DNA from: Acidobacteriota bacterium
GTDB lineage: Bacteria; Acidobacteriota; Terriglobia; Bryobacterales; Bryobacteraceae
NCBI GenBank assembly: GCA_026394055.1
Contig: JAPKYZ010000089.1
Coordinates: 1 to 64,000, forward strand
Reading direction: 5' to 3'
Length of the DNA stretch: 64,000 nucleotides
Shown here piece by piece: positions 32,111 to 41,337 of this stretch. Position 1 is the stretch's first letter. Each line of letters starts with the position of its first letter. Both the position numbers and the translations under genes were made by a program. The notes beneath the pieces were generated by a model, which saw only the letters and a list, made by a program, of their open reading frames with translations, was not told the DNA's origin and did no database searches.

Positions 32111-33331
32111 CTAACGGGGTGCCGGCCGCAATCGGGTGAGCACCTTTAACTCCTCCCTCCAGTTTGCACCAAGCCCCAGGCACTCCACCGGAACGGCTGG
32201 CGAAATGAAGCGCAGCAGCGTCTCATTGGCGGGGTGAAATTCAAACGCGGGAGCGACCAGATAGAGCAAGGGCGGCACTCGCAGCAGTGGGACTTGCGGA
32301 AAATAGCCACGCCTGGGGAAGTCGCCCTGCTCCAGATGCCACTGCACCCGCATCCAATAATCGAGCGCCTGCAGAGGCAAGTGAATATCAGCGCTGGCTT
32401 TCAGTTCGATCACGCAAAGCCGCCCGTCAAAGTCCACTGCTACGAGGTCGATGATGCCGCGATCTTGTGCGGCCATGGCGGGTGCTTGACGATAGATGAA
32501 CTCGGGCCGCAGAGCCGCGTCCAGGCGATCGATCTGCGCACGGACCAGTGCCTCCAGCTGCGCCTCTGGCCGCGGGTCGGGCAATGTTCGCGGTGGCAGC
32601 GGGGCATCGAGCTGCGTGCGTAGGTTGCCCCAATTCTGCGGATCGAGCAGATGCTCGCCGGAGCTGGTGCACACGTACAGGTCGATGCGGGCGGCCTTCG
32701 GGTCCAACCAGCGCAGGCGCAGCGCCGTGTTGCGCTCGCGGCCTTCCGGCAGAAAGATGGCGAGCTTCTCGATTACCGCTCTGGGGTCTCGGCGGCGCAG
32801 GTAGTCGAGCCAGATCAAGCCGAAGCTGAGCGCGCCATCCGCGTCCACCGTCTCCGGACCCGCACCAATGGCCGCCACACTCACGGTTCCGCGCCGCAAG
32901 TAGGCGCGCGGGTAGACCGGCGAGAGTGAATGCTCAAGATCGGGCGCCGTGGTCAACTCCGCAATCTGCCACTCGGGAAACTGGCGCTTCAGGATCAGGC
33001 GGAACTGCTCGCGGAATACTTCGCGCTGGCCGCGGCGGCGTACCTCCAGATGGCGGAGATCGCCGGTGTCGATCAGAGTCACCACTCCTTCGGGCCGCCC
33101 CAGGCGCGAGACGCGGAGCTCCAGGCGGCCCGGCTTACGGCCCTTGATGCCCACCACGCGGCGGGCGTAGCTGCGCTCCTCGGTCCAGGCGTGCAGTTGC
33201 AAACCCTGGGGCAGCAGATCGACGGAGTAGCCGCCTTCCACCAGCGGAATCTCGGGCTCGCCCGGCTCGATCAAAACCGGGCGGGCAGCTTTTTCGATGA
33301 ACTCCTTGATCACGGCCTGCGTGTCCGTCAT
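32111..33331 (-). CDS. PD-(D/E)XK nuclease-like protein
   Basis: 406 residues. Residues 258-335 contain a PD-(D/E)XK core: Glu on a helix (QLEALVRAQIDRLD, E260), Asp in RGIIDLVAVDFDG (D295), the ExK pair in LCVIELKASADIH (E309, K311) and Q321 on the following helix, much like the NucS/DUF91 pattern. The first 250 residues are unrecognised and basic-rich (EVRRRGQREVFREQ). It could be a DNA or RNA endonuclease for repair or defence. First gene of the minus-strand operon and divergent from yggS, with only 14 bp between start codons. Confidence 0.7.
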   Translation of the reverse strand: MTDTQAVIKEFIEKAARPVLIEPGEPEIPLVEGGYSVDLLPQGLQLHAWTEERSYARRVVGIKGRKPGRLELRVSRLGRPEGVVTLIDTGDLRHLEVRRRGQREVFREQFRLILKRQFPEWQIAELTTAPDLEHSLSPVYPRAYLRRGTVSVAAIGAGPETVDADGALSFGLIWLDYLRRRDPRAVIEKLAIFLPEGRERNTALRLRWLDPKAARIDLYVCTSSGEHLLDPQNWGNLRTQLDAPLPPRTLPDPRPEAQLEALVRAQIDRLDAALRPEFIYRQAPAMAAQDRGIIDLVAVDFDGRLCVIELKASADIHLPLQALDYWMRVQWHLEQGDFPRRGYFPQVPLLRVPPLLYLVAPAFEFHPANETLLRFISPAVPVECLGLGANWREELKVLTRLRPAPR

Positions 33332-33345
33332 AAGATCAAAGGTAC

Positions 33346-34002
33346 GTGAGAGAGCGCCTGGAAGCTATCGAGGAACGCATTGTGAAGGCCTGTGCCCGGG
33401 CGGCGCGTCCGCGTGAGGCTGTAACGCTGATCGCGGTGAGCAAGATTTTCCCGGCGGCGGCGCTCGAAGAAGCCTACGCGCTGGGAATGCGCGAGTTTGG
33501 CGAAAGCTACGTCCAGGAGTTCGAAGTGAAGAAGCCGCAGCTCCAGGGCATGCCGGACGCGCGCTTTCACTTGATCGGCCACCTGCAATCGAACAAGTCA
33601 CGCAAAGCAGCGGAATTGTTTCAAACAATTCAGACCGTTGATAGCGCCAAGCTGGCGCGGCGGTTGAACGACCATGGCTTCCCGCTGGACGTGATGATCG
33701 AGGTGAAGCTGTCGGATGAAGAGGCCAAGCATGGTGCGGACCCCGCTGAACTGCCCGCGATCATACACGCCGTCCGCCAGTGTCCGCAGCTGACGTTGCG
33801 TGGCTTGATGACCATCCCTCCGTGGTCAGAGGACGCGGAGACGGCGCGGCCGTACTTTGTCCGGCTTCGCGAGCTGGCCGAAGAATTCAAGCTGCCCGCC
33901 CTTTCGATGGGCATGTCGAATGACTTTGAAGTAGCTATCGAAGAGGGCGCCACGCACATTCGCGTCGGCACCGCTTTGTTTGGCTCCCGCCGGAAGCCGT
34001 GA
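33346..34002 (+). CDS. YggS/PLPBP family PLP-homeostasis protein
   Basis: 218 residues from a GTG start. Alanine-racemase-like TIM barrel without the second domain. The PLP lysine is in LIAVSKIFPA, followed by FGESYVQE, HLIGHLQSNKSRKAAELF, TIQTVDSAKLARRL and FEVAIEEGATHIRVGTALFG. Controls free pyridoxal phosphate. GTGA overlap with the next gene, a glycosyltransferase fusion. Confidence 0.92.
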   Translation: MRERLEAIEERIVKACARAARPREAVTLIAVSKIFPAAALEEAYALGMREFGESYVQEFEVKKPQLQGMPDARFHLIGHLQSNKSRKAAELFQTIQTVDSAKLARRLNDHGFPLDVMIEVKLSDEEAKHGADPAELPAIIHAVRQCPQLTLRGLMTIPPWSEDAETARPYFVRLRELAEEFKLPALSMGMSNDFEVAIEEGATHIRVGTALFGSRRKP

Positions 34003-36701
34003 AGCTGGGATACTTTGCGCCGCTGCCCCCGGCGCGCTCGGGCGTCGCGGCCTACGCGGAAGCGCTGCTGGGCGCACTGCGGCAGATGGCGCCGGTGGGT
34101 GATCAAGTTGCGCTGGGCGAAGGGGACCTGAACCTCTACCAGATCGGCAACAACCCGCTCCATGCGTCAATCTACCAACGCGCGCTGGAGCAGCCGGGCG
34201 TGGTGATCTTGCATGACGCGGTGCTGCATCACTTCCTGATGGGCCACCTGCCGCGCGAGCAGTATTTGCAGGAATTCGCCTACAACTACGGCGTCTGGCA
34301 GACCGGCTGTGCGGAGCGGCTGTGGCAGGACCGTGCCGGGTCCGGCGGCGATCCGCGATACTTTGAATATCCCATGTTGAGAAGGCTGGCGGAGCGTTCG
34401 CGCGCCGTCATTGTGCACAATCCGGAAGCCGCGGCGCTGGTCCATGCCCATGCCGCGCAGGCGCGCGTCGAAGTGGTGCCGCACTTGTTTGAGCCACCCT
34501 CCATCGACGCGATCGCAGCGGAGCGGTTCCGTGACCGCCTGCCTGCCGGGACGGTGTTCGGCGTCTTCGGACACTTGCGGGAATCAAAACGCCTGCCCAC
34601 CGTGCTGCGCGCCCTGGAACAAGTGCCGCAAGCGTCACTGCTGGTCTCGGGTGACTTCGTGTCCGAGGACTACGCGCGTGCCTTTCGCGACCGCCTGCAG
34701 GGTCCGCGGATCACTTGGCTCCCTTATGCGCCGGAAACTGAGTTCTGGATCCGCGCGCGGGCGGTGGACGCCTGCATCAACTTGAAATGGCCGTCGGCGG
34801 GCGAGACTTCGGGCATCGCGGTGCGGCTGGCGGGCATCGGCAAACCGGTGATCGGCACCAGCTCCGCCGATGAGTCCTTGATGGCGATTGGCGTCGAGCC
34901 GGGGCCCGCGGAAGTGGCTCATCTGGCGGCGGCGATGCAGTGGCTCGCCGAATCCCCCAAGGATCGCCGGATGGTGGGAGAACGCGCCGCCGCCCACATC
35001 CGGGAGCATCATCAACCGGCCCGCATCGCCGCGCGTATCTGGCAGATCGTCACTCCGATCGTGACGCTGATGGCGTTGACCATCGTGCTGGCCATGGCAT
35101 CGCTGGCCGCCGTCAAGCGTGAGGCGCAAGTGCCGATGCGCGATGGCGTGAAGCTAGCTGCCAACATCTTTCTGCCGCAGGCTGAAGGGCGCTTTGCGGT
35201 GATCCTGATCCGGACCCCTTACGGCAAGGGCACCGAACTGGGCGCCAACGATTCGTTCGTCAACCATGGCTTTGCCGTGGTGGTGCAGGATGTCCGTGGC
35301 CGCTACTCGAGCGAAGGCAAGTTCAACATGCTGGACCAGGAGTCCGCTGATGGGGAGGACACGATCAACTGGGTGGCCAAGCAGCCCTGGTCGAACGGAC
35401 GCGTGGGCATGAGCGGCGGATCGTACAGCGGCCTGGCCCAATGGAAGGCCGCGGCGGAGCAGCCCAGCGCACTGAAGGCCATCTTCCCGGTCCACGCCGG
35501 CATTGATGAATACCGCGACCGCTTCTACGCCCGCGGCGGCGCGTTGCGGTTGGGGCACCGGATGTTGTGGCTGGTCGAGAATCTCCGCAAGCCCACCCAT
35601 CGCGACCCGGGCTTTGACCGCTACGTGCTCCACTTGCCGCTGCGAACGATGGACAAAGAAGCGGCGGGGCAGACGCTTCCGTTGTGGCAGCAATCACTCG
35701 ACCATCCCGACTACGACGCTTTCTGGCGCGCCATCAGCGCCCGCGAACAACTCAACAAAGTGTCGACGCCAGCGTTCGCGGTGGCCGGTTGGTTTGACCC
35801 GAATGTGCAAAGTGACTTGGCCACCATCACCAACCTCCGCCGCCGCTCGAACTCCTATCGCATCGCCATTGGGCCGTGGGCGCATAACATGTCAGTCCCC
35901 TTCCCGGGCGTCGATTTCGGGCGTGAGGCCAGCTACGCGGTCCGCACCATGCAACTGGCTTGGTTTGACCGCTGGCTGAACGACAAACCCGGCGACATCC
36001 CCGGCGGCCCCTACACCATCTTCGTCATGGGCGCCAACAAGTGGCGCGATGAAGCGGAATGGCCGCTCAAGCGCGCGGTGGCCACGCGCTACTATCTGGC
36101 GCCGGACCACCAGCTCGCAATCGTGCCACCCAAGGACGGTGCGGACCACTACGCCTACGATCCGCGTCAGCCCGTGCCCACGCGCGGCGGCGCCACTTGC
36201 TGCAACCCGGACATCTTCGCCTGGGGCCCGCTTGACCAGCGGCTGATCGGGTCCCGGCCCGATGTCCTGCAATACCAGAGCCCGGTGTTGACCGAGGACT
36301 TGGAAGTCACCGGCCCGATCCGTGTGCAGCTGCACATCAGCACCTCGGCGCCGGATACGGACTTCACGGCGAAGTTGGTCGACGTCTTCCCGAGCGGCGA
36401 GGCGCGCCTGCTCACCGATGGCATCCTGCGGCTGCGCTATCGAGACGGCCTGGATAAGCCAGTGTTGGCCAAGCCCGGGCAGGAGTACACGATCACGGTG
36501 GACGCCGGGGTCACCAGCAACCTCTTCCGCGCCGGGCATCGCATCCGGCTCGACATTGCGTCGAGCAACTTCCCCAAGTACGACCGCAACCTGAACACCG
36601 GCCGCCCCATCGCCGATGAGAAGCACCCGGCCACCGCCAAACAGACCATCTACCGCGGCGGCGCCCGAGCCTCCCACGTCGTCCTGCCCATCGTCCGCTA
36701 G
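33999..36701 (+). CDS. Glycosyltransferase fused to CocE/NonD-type hydrolase
   Basis: 900 residues in one frame from GTG. Residues about 1-350 are a GT-B glycosyltransferase: MKLGYFAPLPPARSGVAAYA, VVILHDAVLHHFL, FGVFGHLRESKRLP and AVDACINLKWPSAGETSGIA. Residues 358-377 (MALTIVLAMASLAAVKREAQ) look like a signal peptide. They are followed by an X-Pro dipeptidyl-peptidase/CocE esterase: VPMRDGVKLAANIFLP, GMSGGSYSGLAQWKAA with the nucleophile, and a C-terminal jelly roll with VTGPIRVQLHISTSAPDTDF. The two parts belong in different compartments, so this is probably two genes: a TGATG stop-start lies at 35068-35072 in frame +1. Confidence 0.78.
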   Translation: MKLGYFAPLPPARSGVAAYAEALLGALRQMAPVGDQVALGEGDLNLYQIGNNPLHASIYQRALEQPGVVILHDAVLHHFLMGHLPREQYLQEFAYNYGVWQTGCAERLWQDRAGSGGDPRYFEYPMLRRLAERSRAVIVHNPEAAALVHAHAAQARVEVVPHLFEPPSIDAIAAERFRDRLPAGTVFGVFGHLRESKRLPTVLRALEQVPQASLLVSGDFVSEDYARAFRDRLQGPRITWLPYAPETEFWIRARAVDACINLKWPSAGETSGIAVRLAGIGKPVIGTSSADESLMAIGVEPGPAEVAHLAAAMQWLAESPKDRRMVGERAAAHIREHHQPARIAARIWQIVTPIVTLMALTIVLAMASLAAVKREAQVPMRDGVKLAANIFLPQAEGRFAVILIRTPYGKGTELGANDSFVNHGFAVVVQDVRGRYSSEGKFNMLDQESADGEDTINWVAKQPWSNGRVGMSGGSYSGLAQWKAAAEQPSALKAIFPVHAGIDEYRDRFYARGGALRLGHRMLWLVENLRKPTHRDPGFDRYVLHLPLRTMDKEAAGQTLPLWQQSLDHPDYDAFWRAISAREQLNKVSTPAFAVAGWFDPNVQSDLATITNLRRRSNSYRIAIGPWAHNMSVPFPGVDFGREASYAVRTMQLAWFDRWLNDKPGDIPGGPYTIFVMGANKWRDEAEWPLKRAVATRYYLAPDHQLAIVPPKDGADHYAYDPRQPVPTRGGATCCNPDIFAWGPLDQRLIGSRPDVLQYQSPVLTEDLEVTGPIRVQLHISTSAPDTDFTAKLVDVFPSGEARLLTDGILRLRYRDGLDKPVLAKPGQEYTITVDAGVTSNLFRAGHRIRLDIASSNFPKYDRNLNTGRPIADEKHPATAKQTIYRGGARASHVVLPIVR

Positions 36702-36785
36702 GGCGGCAATGGCGATCTGGGACAATACCTCGAAGGGTGGCGGCGCGGTGCCGCAGCTATCCCGACACGAGATGGGGGTTTCGCA

Positions 36786-38894
36786 ATGAACGGTGCTCTA
36801 TTACTGCTCGCGAGCAGTGTTTTGGCCAGCGCGGCCTGGGCGGCTGACTTCACGCCGGCGCAGGTCAGCAGCTTTCCTTACGGCAATGAATTGACAGCAT
36901 CCGCCAAAGGCAGCCGGATCGCTTGGGCGCTGAATGAGCAAGGCAAGCGCAACCTCTGGGTGGCCGAAGGCCCCAACTTTCAGCCCCGCCAGTTGACCCG
37001 TTACACCCGCGACGATGCCCAGGAGCTGACGCAGGTCACGCTTACGCCCGATGGCAGCCACGTGGTCTATGTGCGCGGCGGCGATCATGGTTCTAACTGG
37101 GATGACTCCCTACCGGTGAATCCGGCGGGCGACCCCGTGCCCACGCGCGTGCAAGTGTGGAACATCCCCTTCACCGGCGGCGAACCGAAGAGCCTGGGCG
37201 AAGGCGAATCGCCCACGATCTCGCCCGATGGCACTCGCGTCGCCTATGTGCGGGAGCGTCAGATCTGGGTGGTGCCGATCGATGGCAGCAAGCCGGCCAA
37301 GAGACTGTTTCAAGCCCGGGGCGACAATGGAGCACCTGAATGGTCACCCGATGGAGCCAAGCTGGCCTTCGTCTCGGCCCGTGGCGATCACAGCTTGATC
37401 GGCGTCTACGCCGGTGACGATCAACCGATCACGTGGGTGGGCGCGAGCGCCGCCCGAGACTCGCGACCGCGCTGGTCGCCCGACGGCCAGCGTCTGGTCT
37501 TTGCACGGATGCCCGGCACCGGAGGAGCCCCCGCTTCGCGCCTCACGCGGCCCGTGAATGCGTGGTCACTCTGGATTGGCGAGGTCGCCACGGGCAAGGC
37601 GCGACAGCTCTACCAAAGCCCGGCGACGCCGCGTGGATCGATGCCCACGACGGATGGCCAGTTGAATCTGCACTGGGCCGCCAAAGGACGCATTGTCTTC
37701 CTGAGCTACCTGGACGGTTGGCCGCATCTCTATTCGATCGGCGAAAACGAGGACAAGCCGCTGCTGCTGACGCCAGGGCGCTACATGGTGGAGCACGTGA
37801 CCCTGAGCGGCGACGGCCAGTGGCTGTTCTATTCAGCCAACGCGGGGTCTACGCCGGGCGATATCGAGCGGCGGCATATTGGCAAGGCTCCCGTGGATCG
37901 GGCGGCCCCGGAGGTACTGACGCCGGGCGAGGGCCTCGAATGGACTCCGGTGTTGACCGGTGATCAGCAGCACATCGCCTACTTCAGTGCGACGGCGCAG
38001 CGGCCGGCTGTTCTGGCGATAATGCCGTTCGCGGGCGGTGCTGGGCGGTTAGTAGGCGCGGCACAGATTCCGGCGGACTTCCCGACCTCAAAGCTGGTGA
38101 CGCCGAAGGTGGTCACATACAAGGCTGAAGACGGCGTCGAGGTGCATGCCACACTGTTTGACCAAGGCGGCACGGGCCAACGGCCCGCGATCGTCTTCGT
38201 CCATGGCGGGCCCCCGCGGCAGATGCTGCAAGGCTGGCACTATGGCGACTACTACGCGCATTGCTACGCCTTCAACCAATACTTGGCCTCACGCGGCTTT
38301 GTCGTGCTCGCGATCAACTACCGGCTGGGCATTGGCTATGGCTACGACTTTCACCAGCCGCCCGCTGCTGGAGCGCAGGGCGCTAGCGAGTACCTCGATG
38401 TCAAGGCCGCCGCGCTTTATCTGCGCACGCGGCCCGAAGTGGACCCCAAGCGCATCGGCGTCTATGGCGGCAGCTACGGCGGCTATCTGACGGCGCTCGC
38501 ACTGGGCCGCAATTCTGACCTCTTTGCCGCGGGCGTGGACATCCATGGCGTGCACGACATGACCGCCGACGGCGGCCAGCGCTTCGGCGGCACGGCGTGG
38601 CGCTACGAGAAGACCGACAGCGAACAAGCGGCAGCGGTGGCTTGGAAGAGCTCACCCGTATCGAGCATCAGCACCTGGAAGAGCCCCGTGCTGCTGATCC
38701 ACGCCGACGATGACCGCAACGTCCGCTTCAGCCAGACCACCGATCTGGTGCGCCGTTTAGACGCAGCCAAAGTGGAGTACGAACTGCTGGTGGTCCCCGA
38801 CGACACGCACCACTGGATGCGTCACGCCAACCGGCTGAAGGTGAACGAAGCCACCGCCGAGTTTCTGGAGCGGAAGCTGAAGCCTCAGCGGTAG
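36786..38894 (+). CDS. S9 prolyl oligopeptidase family peptidase, secreted
   Basis: 702 residues. Signal peptide (1-19, SSVLASAAWAAD). The N-terminal half is a TolB/PD40-type propeller (LTPDGSHVVYVR, ISPDGTRVAYVR, WSPDGAKLAFVS, WSPDGQRLVFAR). The C-terminal alpha/beta hydrolase carries the triad: Ser in YGGSYGGYL (about S563), Asp in HADDDRNV (about D643) and His in DDTHHWMRH (about H675). Periplasmic serine peptidase of acylaminoacyl-peptidase/DPP type. Good ribosome site GGGGG upstream. It overlaps the convergent beta-helix gene by 10 bp. Confidence 0.9.
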   Translation: MNGALLLLASSVLASAAWAADFTPAQVSSFPYGNELTASAKGSRIAWALNEQGKRNLWVAEGPNFQPRQLTRYTRDDAQELTQVTLTPDGSHVVYVRGGDHGSNWDDSLPVNPAGDPVPTRVQVWNIPFTGGEPKSLGEGESPTISPDGTRVAYVRERQIWVVPIDGSKPAKRLFQARGDNGAPEWSPDGAKLAFVSARGDHSLIGVYAGDDQPITWVGASAARDSRPRWSPDGQRLVFARMPGTGGAPASRLTRPVNAWSLWIGEVATGKARQLYQSPATPRGSMPTTDGQLNLHWAAKGRIVFLSYLDGWPHLYSIGENEDKPLLLTPGRYMVEHVTLSGDGQWLFYSANAGSTPGDIERRHIGKAPVDRAAPEVLTPGEGLEWTPVLTGDQQHIAYFSATAQRPAVLAIMPFAGGAGRLVGAAQIPADFPTSKLVTPKVVTYKAEDGVEVHATLFDQGGTGQRPAIVFVHGGPPRQMLQGWHYGDYYAHCYAFNQYLASRGFVVLAINYRLGIGYGYDFHQPPAAGAQGASEYLDVKAAALYLRTRPEVDPKRIGVYGGSYGGYLTALALGRNSDLFAAGVDIHGVHDMTADGGQRFGGTAWRYEKTDSEQAAAVAWKSSPVSSISTWKSPVLLIHADDDRNVRFSQTTDLVRRLDAAKVEYELLVVPDDTHHWMRHANRLKVNEATAEFLERKLKPQR

Positions 38895-40834
38895 AACGGC
38901 TGCCAGGTGATCCACCGCGGCCCGTACTTGGGCAACGGCTGGCCTACTTCGAGTGCGCCGAGATCGGGCGCCTTGCCCGCAAAGCCCTCGTTCACCGTGG
39001 GGATCACGACGCCCGCGTCGACGGCCTTGCTGCCGGGCTTCAGCTTAAAGTTGAGGTCCATCTGGTGATAGACGGCGTGGCGCTTGGCGGGGTCTGGCGC
39101 GACCAGGTTCTCGAAGATGTCAAAGTCGACTTCCATGCCGTGGGCTTCCTGACCGGTGGCCGCCTTGAAGTCGGCGAGGTTGCTGAACGTCTTCCAGGCT
39201 TCAGGCTTTGGCTCATACACCGTCTGTCCGGCAGGCGGGGCCAGCCACTGGTAGTTGGCGGCGACACCTTTGTTGGGGCGGAAGCCGTTGTAGTCGGTTG
39301 AGTAGGCGGGCGTGGCGTTGGCCCACGTCATGATGCCCCGCTCCGGCGTGTCACGCCCCAGGAACAGGTTGTTGCGGAAATGGACGTTGGAGTAGGGGTC
39401 CTTCACCACCTGCTCACCAATCAGAGTGTTGTTGAAAACGAACAACCCTGCCGGTTTGGCCGAGAACTTGAAGGCTACGCCGCCGGGCGTGTGATAGAGG
39501 ATGTTGCGGTAAAAGTAGACCGGGCCGCCGAACACGGGCTGTGAGCTGTAGCCGCCCATGGCCGCGTTGACGCCCCGATTGTTGAAGACGCGGATGTTGT
39601 GGACGCCGCCATCGGTTTCGATGAAGTCGTCGTTGAACATGTGCATGTCGTTGTTGTAGATGTCGATCGACGAGGCGCGGCGTTCCGGGTCCTGCTCCGG
39701 GGTGCCGTAAGTCGAGATGGCGAGCGCGTCGTGGAAGTAGGCGATCGAATTGTGCGCGATCACGTGGCCCGGTCCGTAGACCTTCACCGCATAGTAGCTG
39801 CGCAGCTTGTGTGATCCGAACGGGCCAACGGGCTGCCACATGAAGCCCGTCCAACCGATCAAACGGAAGCGGTCTTCGCGGCCCAGGAAAAGGTTGTCGG
39901 CGATGTAAAAGTCGCTCGACCCGGCGTATTCGGTCCAGACGCCGAAGCCGATCTCTTCAAAGCGGCAATTCTTCACGGTCAGGCCGACCGCTCCGATCAC
40001 CTCTTTCTGCCCGGCCATGATGGCCACGTCCGTGTTCTTAAAGGTGATGCCGTCGATGATGTGGTGGGCGGAGGCGGAGACGTCCAGGATGACGTGGTTG
40101 CCGTCCCCGTCGAAGACCACGTCACCATCGCCGGCGGCCTTGATGGTGATGGGCTTTTCCGCGGTGCCCTTCAGGGTGAGCGAGTTGATGCCGTCGAAGG
40201 GCGTCATCATCGGGTCAACATAGTCGGTCCGGATGTTGCGGTACATGCCGGCATGCATCAGGATGGTGTCGCCGGGTTGGGCGCGACGCTCCCAGACCAC
40301 GCTCCAATCGCCCAGCCCCGCGCCGTAGTAGGCCTGCAGCAGGCTGGTGAAGTTGGGCTCCTGCTTGGGGCCCACGTAGTCCGGCGAATAGACGTGCAGC
40401 GTGCGCCCGCCCTTGTAGGGCTGCGGCTCCGTGCGGGTCTTCACCTTGACGGTCTTGGTGGTTTCGCCGGTGGCGCCATCGGGGTCAGACATTTTGAACT
40501 GGCACTCATACTCGGTGCCGGGGGTCAGGTTGAGGATGCTGCCCGCAAAGCCCTGGGGCACGGTGTAATCGAGGTTCTCGCGACGGCGGTAGATGTTCTC
40601 GCCACCAATGCGGACCAGCGGCAGCGCGGTGCGCCACGCGGCATCACCCACCTTGCGGTACTGCACGTCCACCTTGGCGTTGCGATTGACATCGCCGGAG
40701 ATGGACCATTCAAAGCCCAGGTTTAAGAGCGTCGGATGCTCCACCACAAAGCGCCCCGCAGTGGCGGCATTCTGAGCAAACGCGGCGCTGGCAAGCAAGG
40801 CACCAAAACAAATGGACAGGATTCGAAGGGCCAT
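38885..40834 (-). CDS. Secreted right-handed parallel beta-helix protein
   Basis: 649 residues. Signal peptide (1-20, LLASAAFAQ). An N-terminal fibronectin-like part (SISGDVNRNAKVDVQYRKVG, LTPGTEYECQFKM) precedes a long right-handed beta-helix, seen as repeating short turns such as GDVVFDGDGNHVILDVSASA, HHIIDGITFKN, GLTVKNCRFEEIGFGVWTEY and GVHNIRVFNNRGVN. Such folds act on or bind polysaccharides (pectate-lyase-like). No catalytic set can be assigned. An almost leaderless TATAAT precedes the gene on the minus strand. Confidence 0.83.
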   Translation of the reverse strand: MALRILSICFGALLASAAFAQNAATAGRFVVEHPTLLNLGFEWSISGDVNRNAKVDVQYRKVGDAAWRTALPLVRIGGENIYRRRENLDYTVPQGFAGSILNLTPGTEYECQFKMSDPDGATGETTKTVKVKTRTEPQPYKGGRTLHVYSPDYVGPKQEPNFTSLLQAYYGAGLGDWSVVWERRAQPGDTILMHAGMYRNIRTDYVDPMMTPFDGINSLTLKGTAEKPITIKAAGDGDVVFDGDGNHVILDVSASAHHIIDGITFKNTDVAIMAGQKEVIGAVGLTVKNCRFEEIGFGVWTEYAGSSDFYIADNLFLGREDRFRLIGWTGFMWQPVGPFGSHKLRSYYAVKVYGPGHVIAHNSIAYFHDALAISTYGTPEQDPERRASSIDIYNNDMHMFNDDFIETDGGVHNIRVFNNRGVNAAMGGYSSQPVFGGPVYFYRNILYHTPGGVAFKFSAKPAGLFVFNNTLIGEQVVKDPYSNVHFRNNLFLGRDTPERGIMTWANATPAYSTDYNGFRPNKGVAANYQWLAPPAGQTVYEPKPEAWKTFSNLADFKAATGQEAHGMEVDFDIFENLVAPDPAKRHAVYHQMDLNFKLKPGSKAVDAGVVIPTVNEGFAGKAPDLGALEVGQPLPKYGPRWITWQPFYR

Positions 40835-41115
40835 AAGGTGGCGCCATTATATCGCCTCGCACGCGTGGGGCTGCGGCCTCAATGGTCCGCGCGACCGGAG
40901 CCCGCTTTTTTCGGCGATTGCGCGACAAAGTGAGACATTTTGAGACATGGAATCCGGGCGTGTGGGCGCGGACGCCAGTTTGCTTCGCCGTCCTTAGGAT
41001 GGAGGCGGGAGACGGTGGTTGGGGCAGGCCGCGGGGTAAAGATGCGGTGGCAAAGGAGATGGGGTTGGGGAAAGGTGGTGACTGGGGCCGTGAGCGCGCG
41101 GCTTCTAGTCTCCTG
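40835..41115. other. Gene-free stretch with direct repeat
   Basis: No gene supported. On the minus strand a TATAAT (40846-40851) sits 11 bp before the beta-helix start. At 40931-40946 the octamer TGAGACAT occurs twice, two bases apart, and GGACGCCAGTTTGCT further on loosely fits a sigma-54 -24/-12 pattern, but no plus-strand gene follows. Rightward is a G-rich stretch without repeats, then the MITE-like element. Confidence 0.4.
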
Positions 41116-41259
41116 TCCTAGCAGGCTGCGGAAAAAGGGCTTTGCAGGACCACTCCCTCACGGTCGTGGCTCCGTAAGCTATTGCAAATAAACAGGTGAT
41201 GTTTCTGAGCCGCGCGCGTCAGCAAGCGGTTTCCGGCCTTTTTCCGCAGCCTGCTAGGA
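41116..41259. mobile_element. MITE-like element with 23-bp perfect terminal inverted repeats
   Basis: Ends 41116-41138 (starting TCCTAGCAGGCTGCGG) and 41237-41259 are perfect 23-bp inverted repeats enclosing 98 bp without an ORF. The interior contains CTGAGCCGCGCGCGTCAGC (41205-41230 with flank), the right half of the palindromic repeat found at 2416 and 3313. No clear target duplication. A partial second copy, inverted, is at 43931-43994. No transposase is nearby, so it would be mobilised in trans, if at all. Confidence 0.8.
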
Positions 41260-41272
41260 GCATTTCAAAATA

Positions 41273-41330
41273 TCCCGCCAAGGCGCCAAGCCGCCAAGAA
41301 CGCCCTTTGCTGCTTTGCGGCTTGGCGGGA
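41273..41330 (-). terminator. Hairpin after LRR gene
   Basis: TCCCGCCAAG (41273-41282) and CTTGGCGGGA (41321-41330) form a perfect 10-bp stem around a CGCCAAG-rich loop. On the minus strand it follows the LRR stop and is followed by TATTTTG. It may be a terminator, or one of the common GCCAAG-type dispersed repeats. Confidence 0.5.
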
Positions 41331-41337
41331 CAATTTC

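Noticed and set aside
41116-41259. CRISPR or integron attachment site in the repeat region
   Set aside because: No regularly spaced direct repeats and no cas or integrase gene; the structure is a single pair of inverted ends.
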